Below, in pieces: positions 36,026 to 44,102 of a DNA stretch of 64,000 bases. Position 1 is the stretch's first letter, and each line of letters opens with the position of its first letter. Source of the DNA: Methylobacterium thuringiense (GTDB lineage Bacteria > Pseudomonadota > Alphaproteobacteria > Rhizobiales > Beijerinckiaceae); contig NZ_BPRA01000012.1 in NCBI RefSeq assembly GCF_022179645.1, forward strand, positions 62,001 through 126,000, in the 5' to 3' direction. The notes beneath the pieces are model-generated. The model was not told the origin of the DNA. It saw nothing but the letters and a program-made list of their open reading frames with translations, and searched no databases. Made by a program: the position numbers and the translations under genes.

Positions 36026-37114
36026 ATGCGTGTGGACCTGTTCGATTTCGACCTGCCGGAGGCCTCGATAGCCCTGCGACCGGCCAGCCCGCGCGATGCC
36101 GGGCGGCTGCTCGTGGTGCGGCCGGGCGAACCGTTCTCGGATCGCGGCGTGCGCGACCTCGCCGGCCTGCTGCGGGCGGGCGACGCCCTCGTCTTCAACG
36201 ACACCCGCGTGATCCCGGCCCGCCTCACCGGAATCCGGCACCGGCCGGGCGCACCGGGTCAACGCGTCGAGGCGATGCTGCACCTGCGCGAGGCCCCCGA
36301 CCGCTGGCGCGCCTTCGCCCGGCCGGGCAAGCGCCTCGCCCCAGGCGATCTCTTGCGGTTCGGCGACGACGCGGGCGCCAGCGGTACCTGCGAACTCGGC
36401 CGGCTCGACGCCACCATCGAGAGCAAGGGGGAGGGCGGCGAGATCACGCTCCGCTTCGACCTCTCCGGCCCGGCGCTCGACGAGGCCATCATGGCGCAAG
36501 GCGCCCTGCCGCTGCCCCCCTACATCGCGGGAAAGCGCCCTACGGACGACCGCGACGCCACCGACTACCAGACGATCTACGCCCGCGAGCCCGGCGCGGT
36601 GGCGGCCCCCACCGCCGGCCTGCATTTTTCGCAAGCGATGCTGACCGAACTCGACGCAGCGGGCATCCGGCGGCACGCCGTCACGCTGCATGTCGGCGCC
36701 GGCACGTTTCTCCCGGTCAAGGCCGAGGACACCGACGCGCACCGGATGCATGCCGAGATCGGCATACTCGATGCCGGGACGGCCGAGGCGCTGAACCGCA
36801 CGCGTGCGGAGGGTGGCCGCATCGTCGCCGTGGGCACCACCGCGCTGCGGCTCCTAGAGAGCGCGGCGGATGCGGACGGCACCATCCGCCCCTTCGCCGG
36901 GCCCACCGAGATCTTCATCACGCCAGGCTACCGCTTCCGCGCGGTCGACGCGCTGATGACGAATTTCCACCTGCCGCGCTCGACCCTGTTCATGCTGGTC
37001 TCGGCGTTTTCGGGGCTCGACACGATGCGGGCGGCCTATGCCCATGCGATCGGCGAGGGGTACCGCTTCTACTCGTACGGCGATTCGAGCCTGCTGTTTC
37101 CGGCCTCGGTCTGA
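36026..37114 (+). CDS. queA: tRNA preQ1(34) S-adenosylmethionine ribosyltransferase-isomerase
   Basis: Transfers and isomerises the ribosyl part of SAM onto preQ1 in tRNA, giving epoxyqueuosine. The 362-residue protein has the start [33 protein letters not shown], the core segments [31 protein letters not shown] and [11 protein letters not shown], and the end [22 protein letters not shown] 36026 starts the family-typical N-terminus; the ribosome binding site is weak. tgt follows on the same strand, separated by a palindromic repeat pair. Confidence 0.96.
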   Translation: MRVDLFDFDLPEASIALRPASPRDAGRLLVVRPGEPFSDRGVRDLAGLLRAGDALVFNDTRVIPARLTGIRHRPGAPGQRVEAMLHLREAPDRWRAFARPGKRLAPGDLLRFGDDAGASGTCELGRLDATIESKGEGGEITLRFDLSGPALDEAIMAQGALPLPPYIAGKRPTDDRDATDYQTIYAREPGAVAAPTAGLHFSQAMLTELDAAGIRRHAVTLHVGAGTFLPVKAEDTDAHRMHAEIGILDAGTAEALNRTRAEGGRIVAVGTTALRLLESAADADGTIRPFAGPTEIFITPGYRFRAVDALMTNFHLPRSTLFMLVSAFSGLDTMRAAYAHAIGEGYRFYSYGDSSLLFPASV

Positions 37115-37148
37115 TAGGGCTCCCTTACCGATCACACCACGCGAAAAG

Positions 37149-37282
37149 CCCTCTCCCCTCTGCGGGAGAGGGTGGCCCTCGCGTCAGCGAGGGTCGGGAG
37201 AGGGGAGCGACGCTTCAGGAGAGGGCGCTCCCCTCTCCCGACCCGCTTCGCGGGCCACCCTCCCCCGCAGAGGGGGGAGGGG
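37149..37282. repeat. Inverted pair of REP-like palindromic units (BIME-like)
   Basis: Copy 1 (37149-37209) reads CCCTCTCCCCTCTGCGGGAG, then a GAGGG...CCCTC-type inner stem and ends GGGAGAGGGGAGCG. Copy 2 (37226-37282) is nearly the exact reverse complement of it, with a shorter inner loop (CCCGCTTCGCGGG in place of CCCTCGCGTCAGCGAGGG). The copies are 16 bases apart. Each unit is itself palindromic. It sits between queA and tgt. The 26-bp palindrome at 8904-8929 resembles the start of the unit. Confidence 0.85.
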
Positions 37283-37324
37283 TATCCGGCACCGCTTGCG
37301 ACCCATTGGTAGACGCTCGAACGC

Positions 37325-38464
37325 ATGCCCCAGCCGACCGATTTCAGCTTCTCCGTCCACGCCACCGACGGCGCCGCCCGAACCGGTGCCATCTCGATGC
37401 CGCGTGGAAAAATCCGCACGCCCGCCTTCATGCCGGTCGGCACGGCGGCGACAGTCAAGGCGATGTATCCAGAGCAGGTGCGCGACCTCGGGGCCAACGT
37501 GGTGCTCGGCAACACCTATCACCTGATGCTGCGGCCGGGCGCGGAGCGGATGGAGCGGCTCGGCGGGCTGCATCGGTTCATGCGCTGGGACGGGCCGATC
37601 CTCACCGATTCCGGCGGCTTTCAGGTGATGTCGCTGTCGGCGCTCAGAAAGCTCGACGAGAAGGGCGTGACCTTCCGCTCGCATATCGACGGCACCGCGC
37701 ATCACATGAGCCCGGAGCGCTCCATCGAGATCCAGGGCCTGCTCGGCTCCGACATCCAGATGCAGCTCGACGAATGCGTGCGCCTGCCGGCCGAGCGCGA
37801 GGCGATCGAGAAGGCAATGCGGCTATCGCTGCGCTGGGCCGAGCGCTGCCGCGTCACGTTCGGAGAGCAGCCGGGCAAGGCCCTGTTCGGGATCGTGCAG
37901 GGCGGCGACATCCCGGACTTGCGCATCGAGAGCGCCAGGGCGCTCGCCGATCTCGACCTCAAGGGCTACGCCATCGGCGGCCTCGCGGTGGGCGAGCCGC
38001 AGGCAGTGATGCTCGCGATGATCGAGACGGTGGAGCCGCACCTGCCGGCGGCCAAACCCCGTTACCTGATGGGCGTCGGCACACCGGACGACCTGATGCA
38101 GGCGGTCTCGCGCGGCATCGACATGTTCGATTGCGTGATGCCGACCCGTGCCGGCCGCCACGGACTCGCCTATACCCGCCACGGGCGGATCAACCTCCGC
38201 AACGCCCGCCACGCCGAGGACACGCGGCCGCTCGACGAGCAATCGGCCTGCGCGGCGACCCGTGACTACTCCCGCGCCTATCTCCACCACCTCGTCCGCT
38301 CGGATGAGATCCTGGGCATGATGCTCCTGACTTGGAACAATCTCGCCTACTATCAGGAGCTCATGGCCGGGATGCGCGCTGCGATCTCGGCCGGCCGGCT
38401 GGCGGATTTCATCGGTGAGACGAAGGCCGAATGGGCGCGGGCCGAGGCCGAACGCGCCGCGTGA
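37325..38464 (+). CDS. tgt: tRNA-guanine transglycosylase with a degraded zinc site
   Basis: Exchanges G34 for preQ1 in GUN-anticodon tRNAs. The 379-residue protein has [19 protein letters not shown], the substrate segment [25 protein letters not shown], and the nucleophile Asp269 in [15 protein letters not shown]. coli Tgt binds structural zinc with Cys302, Cys304, Cys307 and His333. The equivalent positions here are Ser307, Cys309, Thr312 and Asn338, with the same 31-residue spacing from first to last, so three of four ligands are gone while flanking residues ([24 protein letters not shown]) are kept. The catalytic centre looks intact. Confidence 0.93.
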   Translation: MPQPTDFSFSVHATDGAARTGAISMPRGKIRTPAFMPVGTAATVKAMYPEQVRDLGANVVLGNTYHLMLRPGAERMERLGGLHRFMRWDGPILTDSGGFQVMSLSALRKLDEKGVTFRSHIDGTAHHMSPERSIEIQGLLGSDIQMQLDECVRLPAEREAIEKAMRLSLRWAERCRVTFGEQPGKALFGIVQGGDIPDLRIESARALADLDLKGYAIGGLAVGEPQAVMLAMIETVEPHLPAAKPRYLMGVGTPDDLMQAVSRGIDMFDCVMPTRAGRHGLAYTRHGRINLRNARHAEDTRPLDEQSACAATRDYSRAYLHHLVRSDEILGMMLLTWNNLAYYQELMAGMRAAISAGRLADFIGETKAEWARAEAERAA

Positions 38465-38468
38465 GGCC

Positions 38469-38717
38469 TCAGCCCCGCTTCTGCGCCTTCGTGTAGCTGG
38501 CGATGGCGGCCCGGCAATCGGGGGAAAGCTTGGCCTTGTTCTGTTTGAAGCAGGCCTTCACCTCGGGTGTATCGGCGGCGTAATCGCTGCAATAGCTCAG
38601 GTAATCGCCGGTGCAGTACTGCCGCAGGGCTTCGCGGTCCGGGGCGGGCGTGGCGGCCGGCGCCGCTAGGGCGGCCGTGGCCGTTGCGAGCAGGGCGAAG
38701 GAAACGCGGACCAACAT
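38469..38717 (-). CDS. Secreted Cys-rich repeat protein, 82 aa
   Basis: A signal peptide (MLVRVSFALLATATAALAAP) followed by one Cys-rich module: YCTGDYLSYCSDYAADTPEVKACFKQNKAKLSPDCRAAI. Four Cys with CxxxxxxxC, then C(11)C spacing match the short cysteine-rich repeat also found in the Golgi GLG1 family and many alphaproteobacterial small secreted proteins. Probably two disulfides in the periplasm. Function unknown. It converges with tgt. Confidence 0.78.
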   Translation of the reverse strand: MLVRVSFALLATATAALAAPAATPAPDREALRQYCTGDYLSYCSDYAADTPEVKACFKQNKAKLSPDCRAAIASYTKAQKRG

Positions 38718-38810
38718 CTATCAGGCTCTCTAGCGTCCCGGTCTGGCCGGGCAGGCGGCGTAGACCAAGCGAGTTGGACGAGAGTGCGACGAACACATGA
38801 TGGCGCCCCG

Positions 38811-39863
38811 TCAATGAGGCGTCAGGACTTTGTAGAAGCCCGCCGCATCGTCCCGACCGTCGCTCTCGGCCGCCTTCAGCCCCTCGACGATTCTTTTCGC
38901 GATCGGCAAGCGGTAGTGCAGGGCGTCCCAGTAGTTCGTGTCGTCACGCGTGACAGGCGAGGGGATCCGGAAATCGATCACGGTGGCGCCGCGCTCCGCT
39001 CCGATCCGCGCCACCAACCCCTTGCAGGCGCTTTCGCGCGCGCCCTGGGCCGTGTCAGGCCGCGCCTGAGCCGCGAGGTTCACCGGCATGAAGGCGACGA
39101 GCTTGAGAGCGCTCGCAGGCGTTTTTTCCAGTAATCCGTCGAGCCAGGCGAGCGCGGGCATCGGGCCGTCCGACGCCGACGCCTCGGTCTCGGAGGCATC
39201 CGTGTCGTCGAGCGCCGTCGCACCGGAATGGATATGCGCTGCTGCTCTCGGCGCGTCGTAGCTCCACTCGGGCGGGGTGAACACCGCGAAGCCGTCGCCG
39301 CGGATCCGTTCCGGCGCGAGGCCGAGGCGGTGCAGCAGCACGCCGCCCGCGATGGTGAGGCTGCGCCAATTCACCTGCCGCAGGACCGCACCGTTCGCCG
39401 CCTCCTCGTAGAGCCAGGACGGGAAGGGCCGGAAGGTCAGGCGCCGTCGGTCCGCATCGGCCTCGCACCAGGTCACGTCGAGGGCGAAGATCATCGCCTT
39501 GGCCTCGACGTGGCGCAGGAACAGCCCGGCGAGTTCGCTCTGCTCGTAGGGCGTCGCGGCGTTCATCGCGAGGTTGGCGAAGCGGGCACCGAAGGCTCGA
39601 TCGAGATCGCGCGGGTCGAGGAGCCGGGCCGTCGAGGTGCCGATCACGGCGGCGTCGTAGCCCCCGGAGCGCGCGACCTGCGGATAGAGGAAGCGCTGGT
39701 TCGAATCCATCAGCGGCCCCGGCGGACGGCCGGGTACCGCGCGCAGCCCGTAGGGGTCGAGCGCGGCGACGAAGCCGATCGCGGCGAGGCCGAGCAGGAC
39801 GGCGGTCGCGGCAAAGCCCGTGCCGAAGCGACCCCACGCCGCTTCGTTGCCCGGCCCGGACAC
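38811..39863 (-). CDS. Membrane-anchored SGNH-like protein, 350 aa
   Basis: One N-terminal membrane anchor (AATAVLLGLAAIGFVAALDPYG), then a periplasmic domain with AAVIGTSTARLLDP, in which the GTS could be the nucleophile block of an SGNH hydrolase, and DDTNYWDALHYRLPIA, whose Asp/His could complete the triad. The order resembles AlgJ/AlgX-like O-acyltransferase helpers of surface polysaccharides, so acetylation of an exported sugar is plausible but not shown. A phase-like Asp/Thr/Ser linker (DDTDASETEASAS) lies in the middle. Confidence 0.65.
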   Translation of the reverse strand: MSGPGNEAAWGRFGTGFAATAVLLGLAAIGFVAALDPYGLRAVPGRPPGPLMDSNQRFLYPQVARSGGYDAAVIGTSTARLLDPRDLDRAFGARFANLAMNAATPYEQSELAGLFLRHVEAKAMIFALDVTWCEADADRRRLTFRPFPSWLYEEAANGAVLRQVNWRSLTIAGGVLLHRLGLAPERIRGDGFAVFTPPEWSYDAPRAAAHIHSGATALDDTDASETEASASDGPMPALAWLDGLLEKTPASALKLVAFMPVNLAAQARPDTAQGARESACKGLVARIGAERGATVIDFRIPSPVTRDDTNYWDALHYRLPIAKRIVEGLKAAESDGRDDAAGFYKVLTPH

Positions 39864-39869
39864 CGCGCC

Positions 39870-41198
39870 TCAGTGCAGCTTCACCCGCGCCACGCCCCGG
39901 CGGGTGAGCGCGCGGGCGAGGGCATCCAGGCCGGTCTTGATCATGCCGTTCACCGCCATCTCGTGCATCTTGTAGAGCGAGCGGTACATCACGCGGGCGA
40001 ACAGCCCGGCGATGAACATGTTCTTCCCCTGGATGAAGCCCATCAGGTTGCCGACCGTGGTGTAGTGGCCGAGCGAGACCAGCGAGCCGAAGTCGCGATA
40101 CTTAAACGGCGTCGCGGTCTTGCCGGCGAGCCGGGCGACGATCTGCTTGTAGAGATACGCGGCCTGCTGGTGCGCAGCCTGGGCGCGGGGCGGGATCGGC
40201 GTGTCCGAGCCCTGCTCGACGAGGTAGGCGCAGTCGCCCATGGCGTAGATGCTCGGATCGCGCGTGGTCTGCAGCATCGGGGTGACGACAAGCTGATTGC
40301 TGCGCGTGGTCTCAAGGCCGCCGACACCCTGCAGGAAGGGCGGCGCCTTCACGCCGGCCGCCCAGACGACGAGCTCGGAGGGGATGAAGCCCCCGTCGGC
40401 GAGCTGCACACCCTCGGCGTTCACTTCCGTGACCCGCGATTTCACGCGGACCTCGACGCCGATCTTCGAGAGCAGCGTCATCACCTCGCCCGACAGCCGC
40501 GCGGGCACGGCCGGCAGGATGCGGTCCGCCGCCTCCACCAGGGTGATCTTGAGGTCTTTCGACGGGTCGATCTTGTCGAGGCCGGTCTTGGCGACCTCAC
40601 GGGTGGTACGATGGAGCTCGGCCGCAAGCTCGGTGCCGGTGGCGCCGGCACCGATCACGGTGACATGGAGCTGGCCGGCGCGGACCGGGCCGACCTGGGT
40701 GTGGGCCCGCAACATGCCGTTGACGAGACGCTGGTGGAACCGCACCGCCTGGTCCTGGGTGTCGAGGGCGATGGCGTGTTCCTTCACCCCCGGCGTGCCG
40801 AAATCGTTGGTGGTCGAGCCCACCGCCATCACCAGCGTGTCGTAGGGGATCTCGCGCACCGGCGTGATCTCGCGGCCCTCGCTGTCATGGCTGGCGGCGA
40901 GGTGGATCACCCGGCGCTCGCGGTCGAGGCCGGTCATCTCGCCGATGCGGTAGCGGAAATGATGCGCGTGGGCGTGATGGAGATAGTCGACCGCATGGTG
41001 GCCGACGTCGAGGCTGCCGGCGGCGACCTCGTGCAGCAGCGGCTTCCAGATGTGGGTCCGCGCCCGGTCGACCAGGGTGACGTGCGCCTTGCCCTTGCCG
41101 AGCTTGTGCCCGAGCTTGGTCACGAGTTCGAGGCCGGCCGCTCCGCCGCCGACCACGACGATCTTGTGCCGGTCCGTGACCGCTTCACCCGGAACCAT
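39870..41198 (-). CDS. ndh: Type II NADH dehydrogenase-like FAD oxidoreductase
   Basis: A 442-residue peripheral flavoprotein passing electrons from NADH to quinone without proton pumping. It has two dinucleotide folds, IVVVGGGAAGLELVTKLG for FAD and VTVIGAGATGTELAAELH for NADH, the FAD-closing motif IYAMGDCAYL, the quinone-facing PRAQAAHQQAAYL and a C-terminal amphipathic region (GLFARVMYRSLYKMHEMAVNG) for membrane binding. ATG 41198 gives the usual N-terminus; ATG 41246 would add 16 Gly/Ser residues. It stands seven bases after the SGNH-like gene's far end, same strand. Confidence 0.9.
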   Translation of the reverse strand: MVPGEAVTDRHKIVVVGGGAAGLELVTKLGHKLGKGKAHVTLVDRARTHIWKPLLHEVAAGSLDVGHHAVDYLHHAHAHHFRYRIGEMTGLDRERRVIHLAASHDSEGREITPVREIPYDTLVMAVGSTTNDFGTPGVKEHAIALDTQDQAVRFHQRLVNGMLRAHTQVGPVRAGQLHVTVIGAGATGTELAAELHRTTREVAKTGLDKIDPSKDLKITLVEAADRILPAVPARLSGEVMTLLSKIGVEVRVKSRVTEVNAEGVQLADGGFIPSELVVWAAGVKAPPFLQGVGGLETTRSNQLVVTPMLQTTRDPSIYAMGDCAYLVEQGSDTPIPPRAQAAHQQAAYLYKQIVARLAGKTATPFKYRDFGSLVSLGHYTTVGNLMGFIQGKNMFIAGLFARVMYRSLYKMHEMAVNGMIKTGLDALARALTRRGVARVKLH

Positions 41199-41336
41199 TC
41201 CGCACCCCGTGCTTGAGCCGTCGGCCCTGCCGCCGCCATGCCCCATGGCGACGAAGGCCTACGTTGGAACGTCTATACATCACGCCCGCGCGATCGGCCT
41301 ATCTCGCCCGTGCGCGAGGGGGTCGCAGTCGCGAGG

Positions 41337-42002
41337 TCAGCGTGCCGGCGCGCCGGGCTGCCGGAGCGGATGCGCCCGGGCGACAGCATCGAGCGCCAGA
41401 CATTCCTCCGCGACCCGCTTCACGGTCGGGTAGGGTGCCGTGTCGACCCCGAAGATGCCGGTGCCGGCCCAGAGGCTGGCGAGGCAGAGATCGGCGTGGC
41501 TGACGGCATCGCCTTGCATGAACCGGCCGGTGCCGGCCTCGGTCGAAAGCCGTTTCTCCAGCGTGTCCAGCCCTGAGGCGAAGGCGAACTGCAGGAACTC
41601 CAGGCCCTGCTCCTTCGAGAGGCCGTAGGCCGTCATCAGTTGCTTGCGCACCCGCGGCGTGTAGAGCGGATGCGTGTCGCAGGCGATGAGCTGCGCCAGG
41701 GAGCGGGCGCGGGCACGCTTCCGCGGATCGGCCGGCAGCAGCGGCGACTCCGGATGCGTCTCCTCCAGATAGTCGAGGATCGCCAGCGACTGCGTCAGCG
41801 GCGGACCGTCGTCGACAAAGAGCGCCGGCACCGCGCCCTGCGGGTTGATCGCCAGGAATTCGGGCTTCCGGTGATCGCCGGCATCGAGATCGAGAAACAC
41901 CTCGTCGTAGGCGATGCCCTTGAGGTTCAGCGCGGCCCGCACCCGGAACGACGCCGCCGAGCGCCAATTGCCGTACATCTTCATAAGCTTGCCTTCCGTC
42001 AC
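41337..42002 (-). CDS. maiA: Maleylacetoacetate isomerase (zeta-class GST)
   Basis: A 221-residue glutathione transferase. NWRSAASFRVRAALNLKG is the zeta active-site motif (usually RSSASYRVR), with the first Ser kept and the second changed to Ala; INPQGAVPALF and LTQSLAILDYLEE bind glutathione; DTHPLYTPRVRKQL and DAVSHADLCLASLW complete the family pattern. It would isomerise maleylacetoacetate in tyrosine breakdown, but fumarylacetoacetase and homogentisate dioxygenase genes are not nearby, so the assignment rests on sequence alone. Confidence 0.87.
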   Translation of the reverse strand: MTEGKLMKMYGNWRSAASFRVRAALNLKGIAYDEVFLDLDAGDHRKPEFLAINPQGAVPALFVDDGPPLTQSLAILDYLEETHPESPLLPADPRKRARARSLAQLIACDTHPLYTPRVRKQLMTAYGLSKEQGLEFLQFAFASGLDTLEKRLSTEAGTGRFMQGDAVSHADLCLASLWAGTGIFGVDTAPYPTVKRVAEECLALDAVARAHPLRQPGAPAR

Positions 42003-42018
42003 TCGCCCGCCGTCTCCG

Positions 42019-43137
42019 TCACACCACCACCGTGATGGCCCGCGCCGCCCGCGTCAGGCCGGTATAGAGCCAGCGCGCCCGGTGCTCGCGAAACGCGAAG
42101 GATTCGTCGAACAGGACCACCTTGTCCCATTGCGAGCCCTGCGCCTTGTGGACGGTGAGGGCGTAGCCGTAGGTAAACTCGTCGGTCTCGCGGCGCATGG
42201 AGAACGGGATTTCCTCCTCGCTGCCCTCGATGATCTGGCGCAGCACCTTGATGTCGACGGCGCGCTTCCGGGCGGCCGGGTCGTCTTCGGAGACGACATC
42301 GAGGCGGATGGTGTCTGGGCGCGGCGGGGCGCGCAGGGCCTGCACCGTCCAGGTAGAGCCGTTGAGCAGGCCCTTGGTGCGGTCGTTCCTCAGACAGACC
42401 AGTTTCTCGCCGATGGACGGCATCGGGTCCTTGTGGCCGGCGAGTTCACGCAGGCGGTTGTTGTAGAGCCGGCGGGTCTTGTTCATGCCGACCAGCACCT
42501 GATCGCAGTCGAGCACCTCGGTCGGATCGAGCGTCCGCCGCGAGACGACGCGGCTGTCGCCGAAGGTGCCCAGTTCCAGCCGGCCGCCTTCGCGAACCGT
42601 CATCGCCATGCGCACGATCGGGTCGTCCGCCGCCTGCCGGTGGACCTCGGTGAGCATCACGTCGGGCTCGGCCTCGGTGAAGAAGCCGCCGCCGCGTACC
42701 GGCGGTAGCTGGGCCGGATCGCCGAGCACCAGCACCGGCTTGTCGAAGGCCAGCAGATCGTTGCCGAGGTCGGAATCGACCATCGAGCATTCGTCGATGA
42801 CAATGAGGTCGGCCTTGGCCGCCGGACCCGAGCGGTTCAGCGTAAAGGTCGGGCCGCCCTCGTCGCCCTCCTTGGTGCGGTAGATCAGGCTGTGAATCGT
42901 CGCGGCATCGTGGCAGCCTTTCTGGCGCATCACGGACGCCGCCTTGCCGGTGAAGGCGCCGAACAGCACGGTACCGTCGACGTCGTCGGCGATGCGCCGC
43001 GCCAGCGTGGTCTTGCCGGTGCCGGCATAGCCGAACAGGCGAAACACCTGATCGCCGCCGCCCTTCATCCATTGGGAAATCGCCTTGAGCGCCGCCTCCT
43101 GCTGGGGCGCGTAGGCCTTCGGGAGATCGGCCGTCAC
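42019..43137 (-). CDS. RecD-like ATP-dependent DNA helicase
   Basis: A 372-residue SF1 helicase: Walker [15 protein letters not shown], Walker [13 protein letters not shown], motif [16 protein letters not shown], and the late motif [21 protein letters not shown] with [14 protein letters not shown]. There is no nuclease domain and no RecB/RecC partner; this short stand-alone type is common in alphaproteobacteria and phages and probably helps repair or replication restart. GTG 43137 overlaps the hemF stop in a GTGA junction, so its translation is coupled to a heme gene. Confidence 0.9.
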   Translation of the reverse strand: MTADLPKAYAPQQEAALKAISQWMKGGGDQVFRLFGYAGTGKTTLARRIADDVDGTVLFGAFTGKAASVMRQKGCHDAATIHSLIYRTKEGDEGGPTFTLNRSGPAAKADLIVIDECSMVDSDLGNDLLAFDKPVLVLGDPAQLPPVRGGGFFTEAEPDVMLTEVHRQAADDPIVRMAMTVREGGRLELGTFGDSRVVSRRTLDPTEVLDCDQVLVGMNKTRRLYNNRLRELAGHKDPMPSIGEKLVCLRNDRTKGLLNGSTWTVQALRAPPRPDTIRLDVVSEDDPAARKRAVDIKVLRQIIEGSEEEIPFSMRRETDEFTYGYALTVHKAQGSQWDKVVLFDESFAFREHRARWLYTGLTRAARAITVVV

Positions 43138-44060
43138 GGCCAGCGCACGGTCGGCGGCAGCGAGGACAGGATCGAGGCGACGTTGCCGCCGGTCTTCAGC
43201 CCGAAGATGGTGCCGCGATCGTGCAGCAGGTTGAACTCGACGTAGCGCCCGCGCCGGACCTGCTGCTCGATCCGGTCTTCCTCGGTCCAGTCCTTGGCGA
43301 GATTCGAGAAGACGATCTCGGGATAGGCCTTGAGGAAGGCCTGACCGACGTCGCGTGTGAAGGCGAGGTCGGCCTTGGGATCGCCGGTCCAGTGATAATC
43401 GTAGAAGATTCCACCGATACCACGCGGCTCCTTCCGGTGCGGGAGATAAAAATACTCCTCGCACCATGCCTTGTATTTTTCGTAGTCAGCCGCCGGCGCG
43501 TGAGCGTCGCAGGCTTGCCTGAGGGAGGCGTGGAAAAGCTTCGTGTCCGGGTCTTCCTGATTGCGGCGGCGCTCCAGAACCGGGGTCAGGTCTGCCCCGC
43601 CGCCGAACCACGCCTTCGTGGTCACCACGAAGCGCGTGTTCATGTGGACCGTCGGCACGTTCGGGTTCCACGGATGGGCGATCAGCGAGATGCCGGTGGC
43701 GAAGAAGCGCGGGTCCTCCGAGGCGCCCGGCATCTGCGCCCGGAACTCCGGCGCGAATTCACCGTGCACCGTGGAGATGTGGACGCCGGCCTTCTCGAAG
43801 ACGCGGCCCTTCAGCATGGACATGACGCCACCACCACCCGGCGCGCCGCTATGGTCGGTCCGCTGCCACGGCGTTTTTTCGAAGACTCCCGGCTCCGACG
43901 GCGCATCGGGATGGAACGGCCCCGCGGCTTGATCCTCCAAAGTCTCCAGCGCCGTCACGATCCGGTCGCGCAGCGTGGCGAACCACGTCTGCGCGTCGGC
44001 CTTGATGGCGACGAGGTCGCTCTCGCTCGGGAGGGGGAGGTTCATCGCGGGCTTCTGCAT
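43134..44060 (-). CDS. hemF: Coproporphyrinogen III oxidase, oxygen-dependent
   Basis: Converts two propionates of coproporphyrinogen III to vinyls with O2, in heme and (bacterio)chlorophyll synthesis. The 308-residue protein has the signature [68 protein letters not shown] and [24 protein letters not shown] near the end. It is followed, with overlap, by the helicase gene. The anaerobic hemN is not in the window. Confidence 0.96.
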   Translation of the reverse strand: MQKPAMNLPLPSESDLVAIKADAQTWFATLRDRIVTALETLEDQAAGPFHPDAPSEPGVFEKTPWQRTDHSGAPGGGGVMSMLKGRVFEKAGVHISTVHGEFAPEFRAQMPGASEDPRFFATGISLIAHPWNPNVPTVHMNTRFVVTTKAWFGGGADLTPVLERRRNQEDPDTKLFHASLRQACDAHAPAADYEKYKAWCEEYFYLPHRKEPRGIGGIFYDYHWTGDPKADLAFTRDVGQAFLKAYPEIVFSNLAKDWTEEDRIEQQVRRGRYVEFNLLHDRGTIFGLKTGGNVASILSSLPPTVRWP

Positions 44061-44102
44061 GGCCCCAGCGATGTCCCATCCCGAGCGGGAGGCGTCAATT
44101 CG

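Noticed and set aside
37149-37282. CRISPR-like repeat array
   Set aside because: There are only two units, inverted rather than direct, with a single 16-bp gap; this is a palindromic repeat pair, not CRISPR.
36010-38265. A 751-codon plus-strand frame through queA and tgt
   Set aside because: Different frame from both recognised proteins; Arg/Ala/Gly-rich without motifs.
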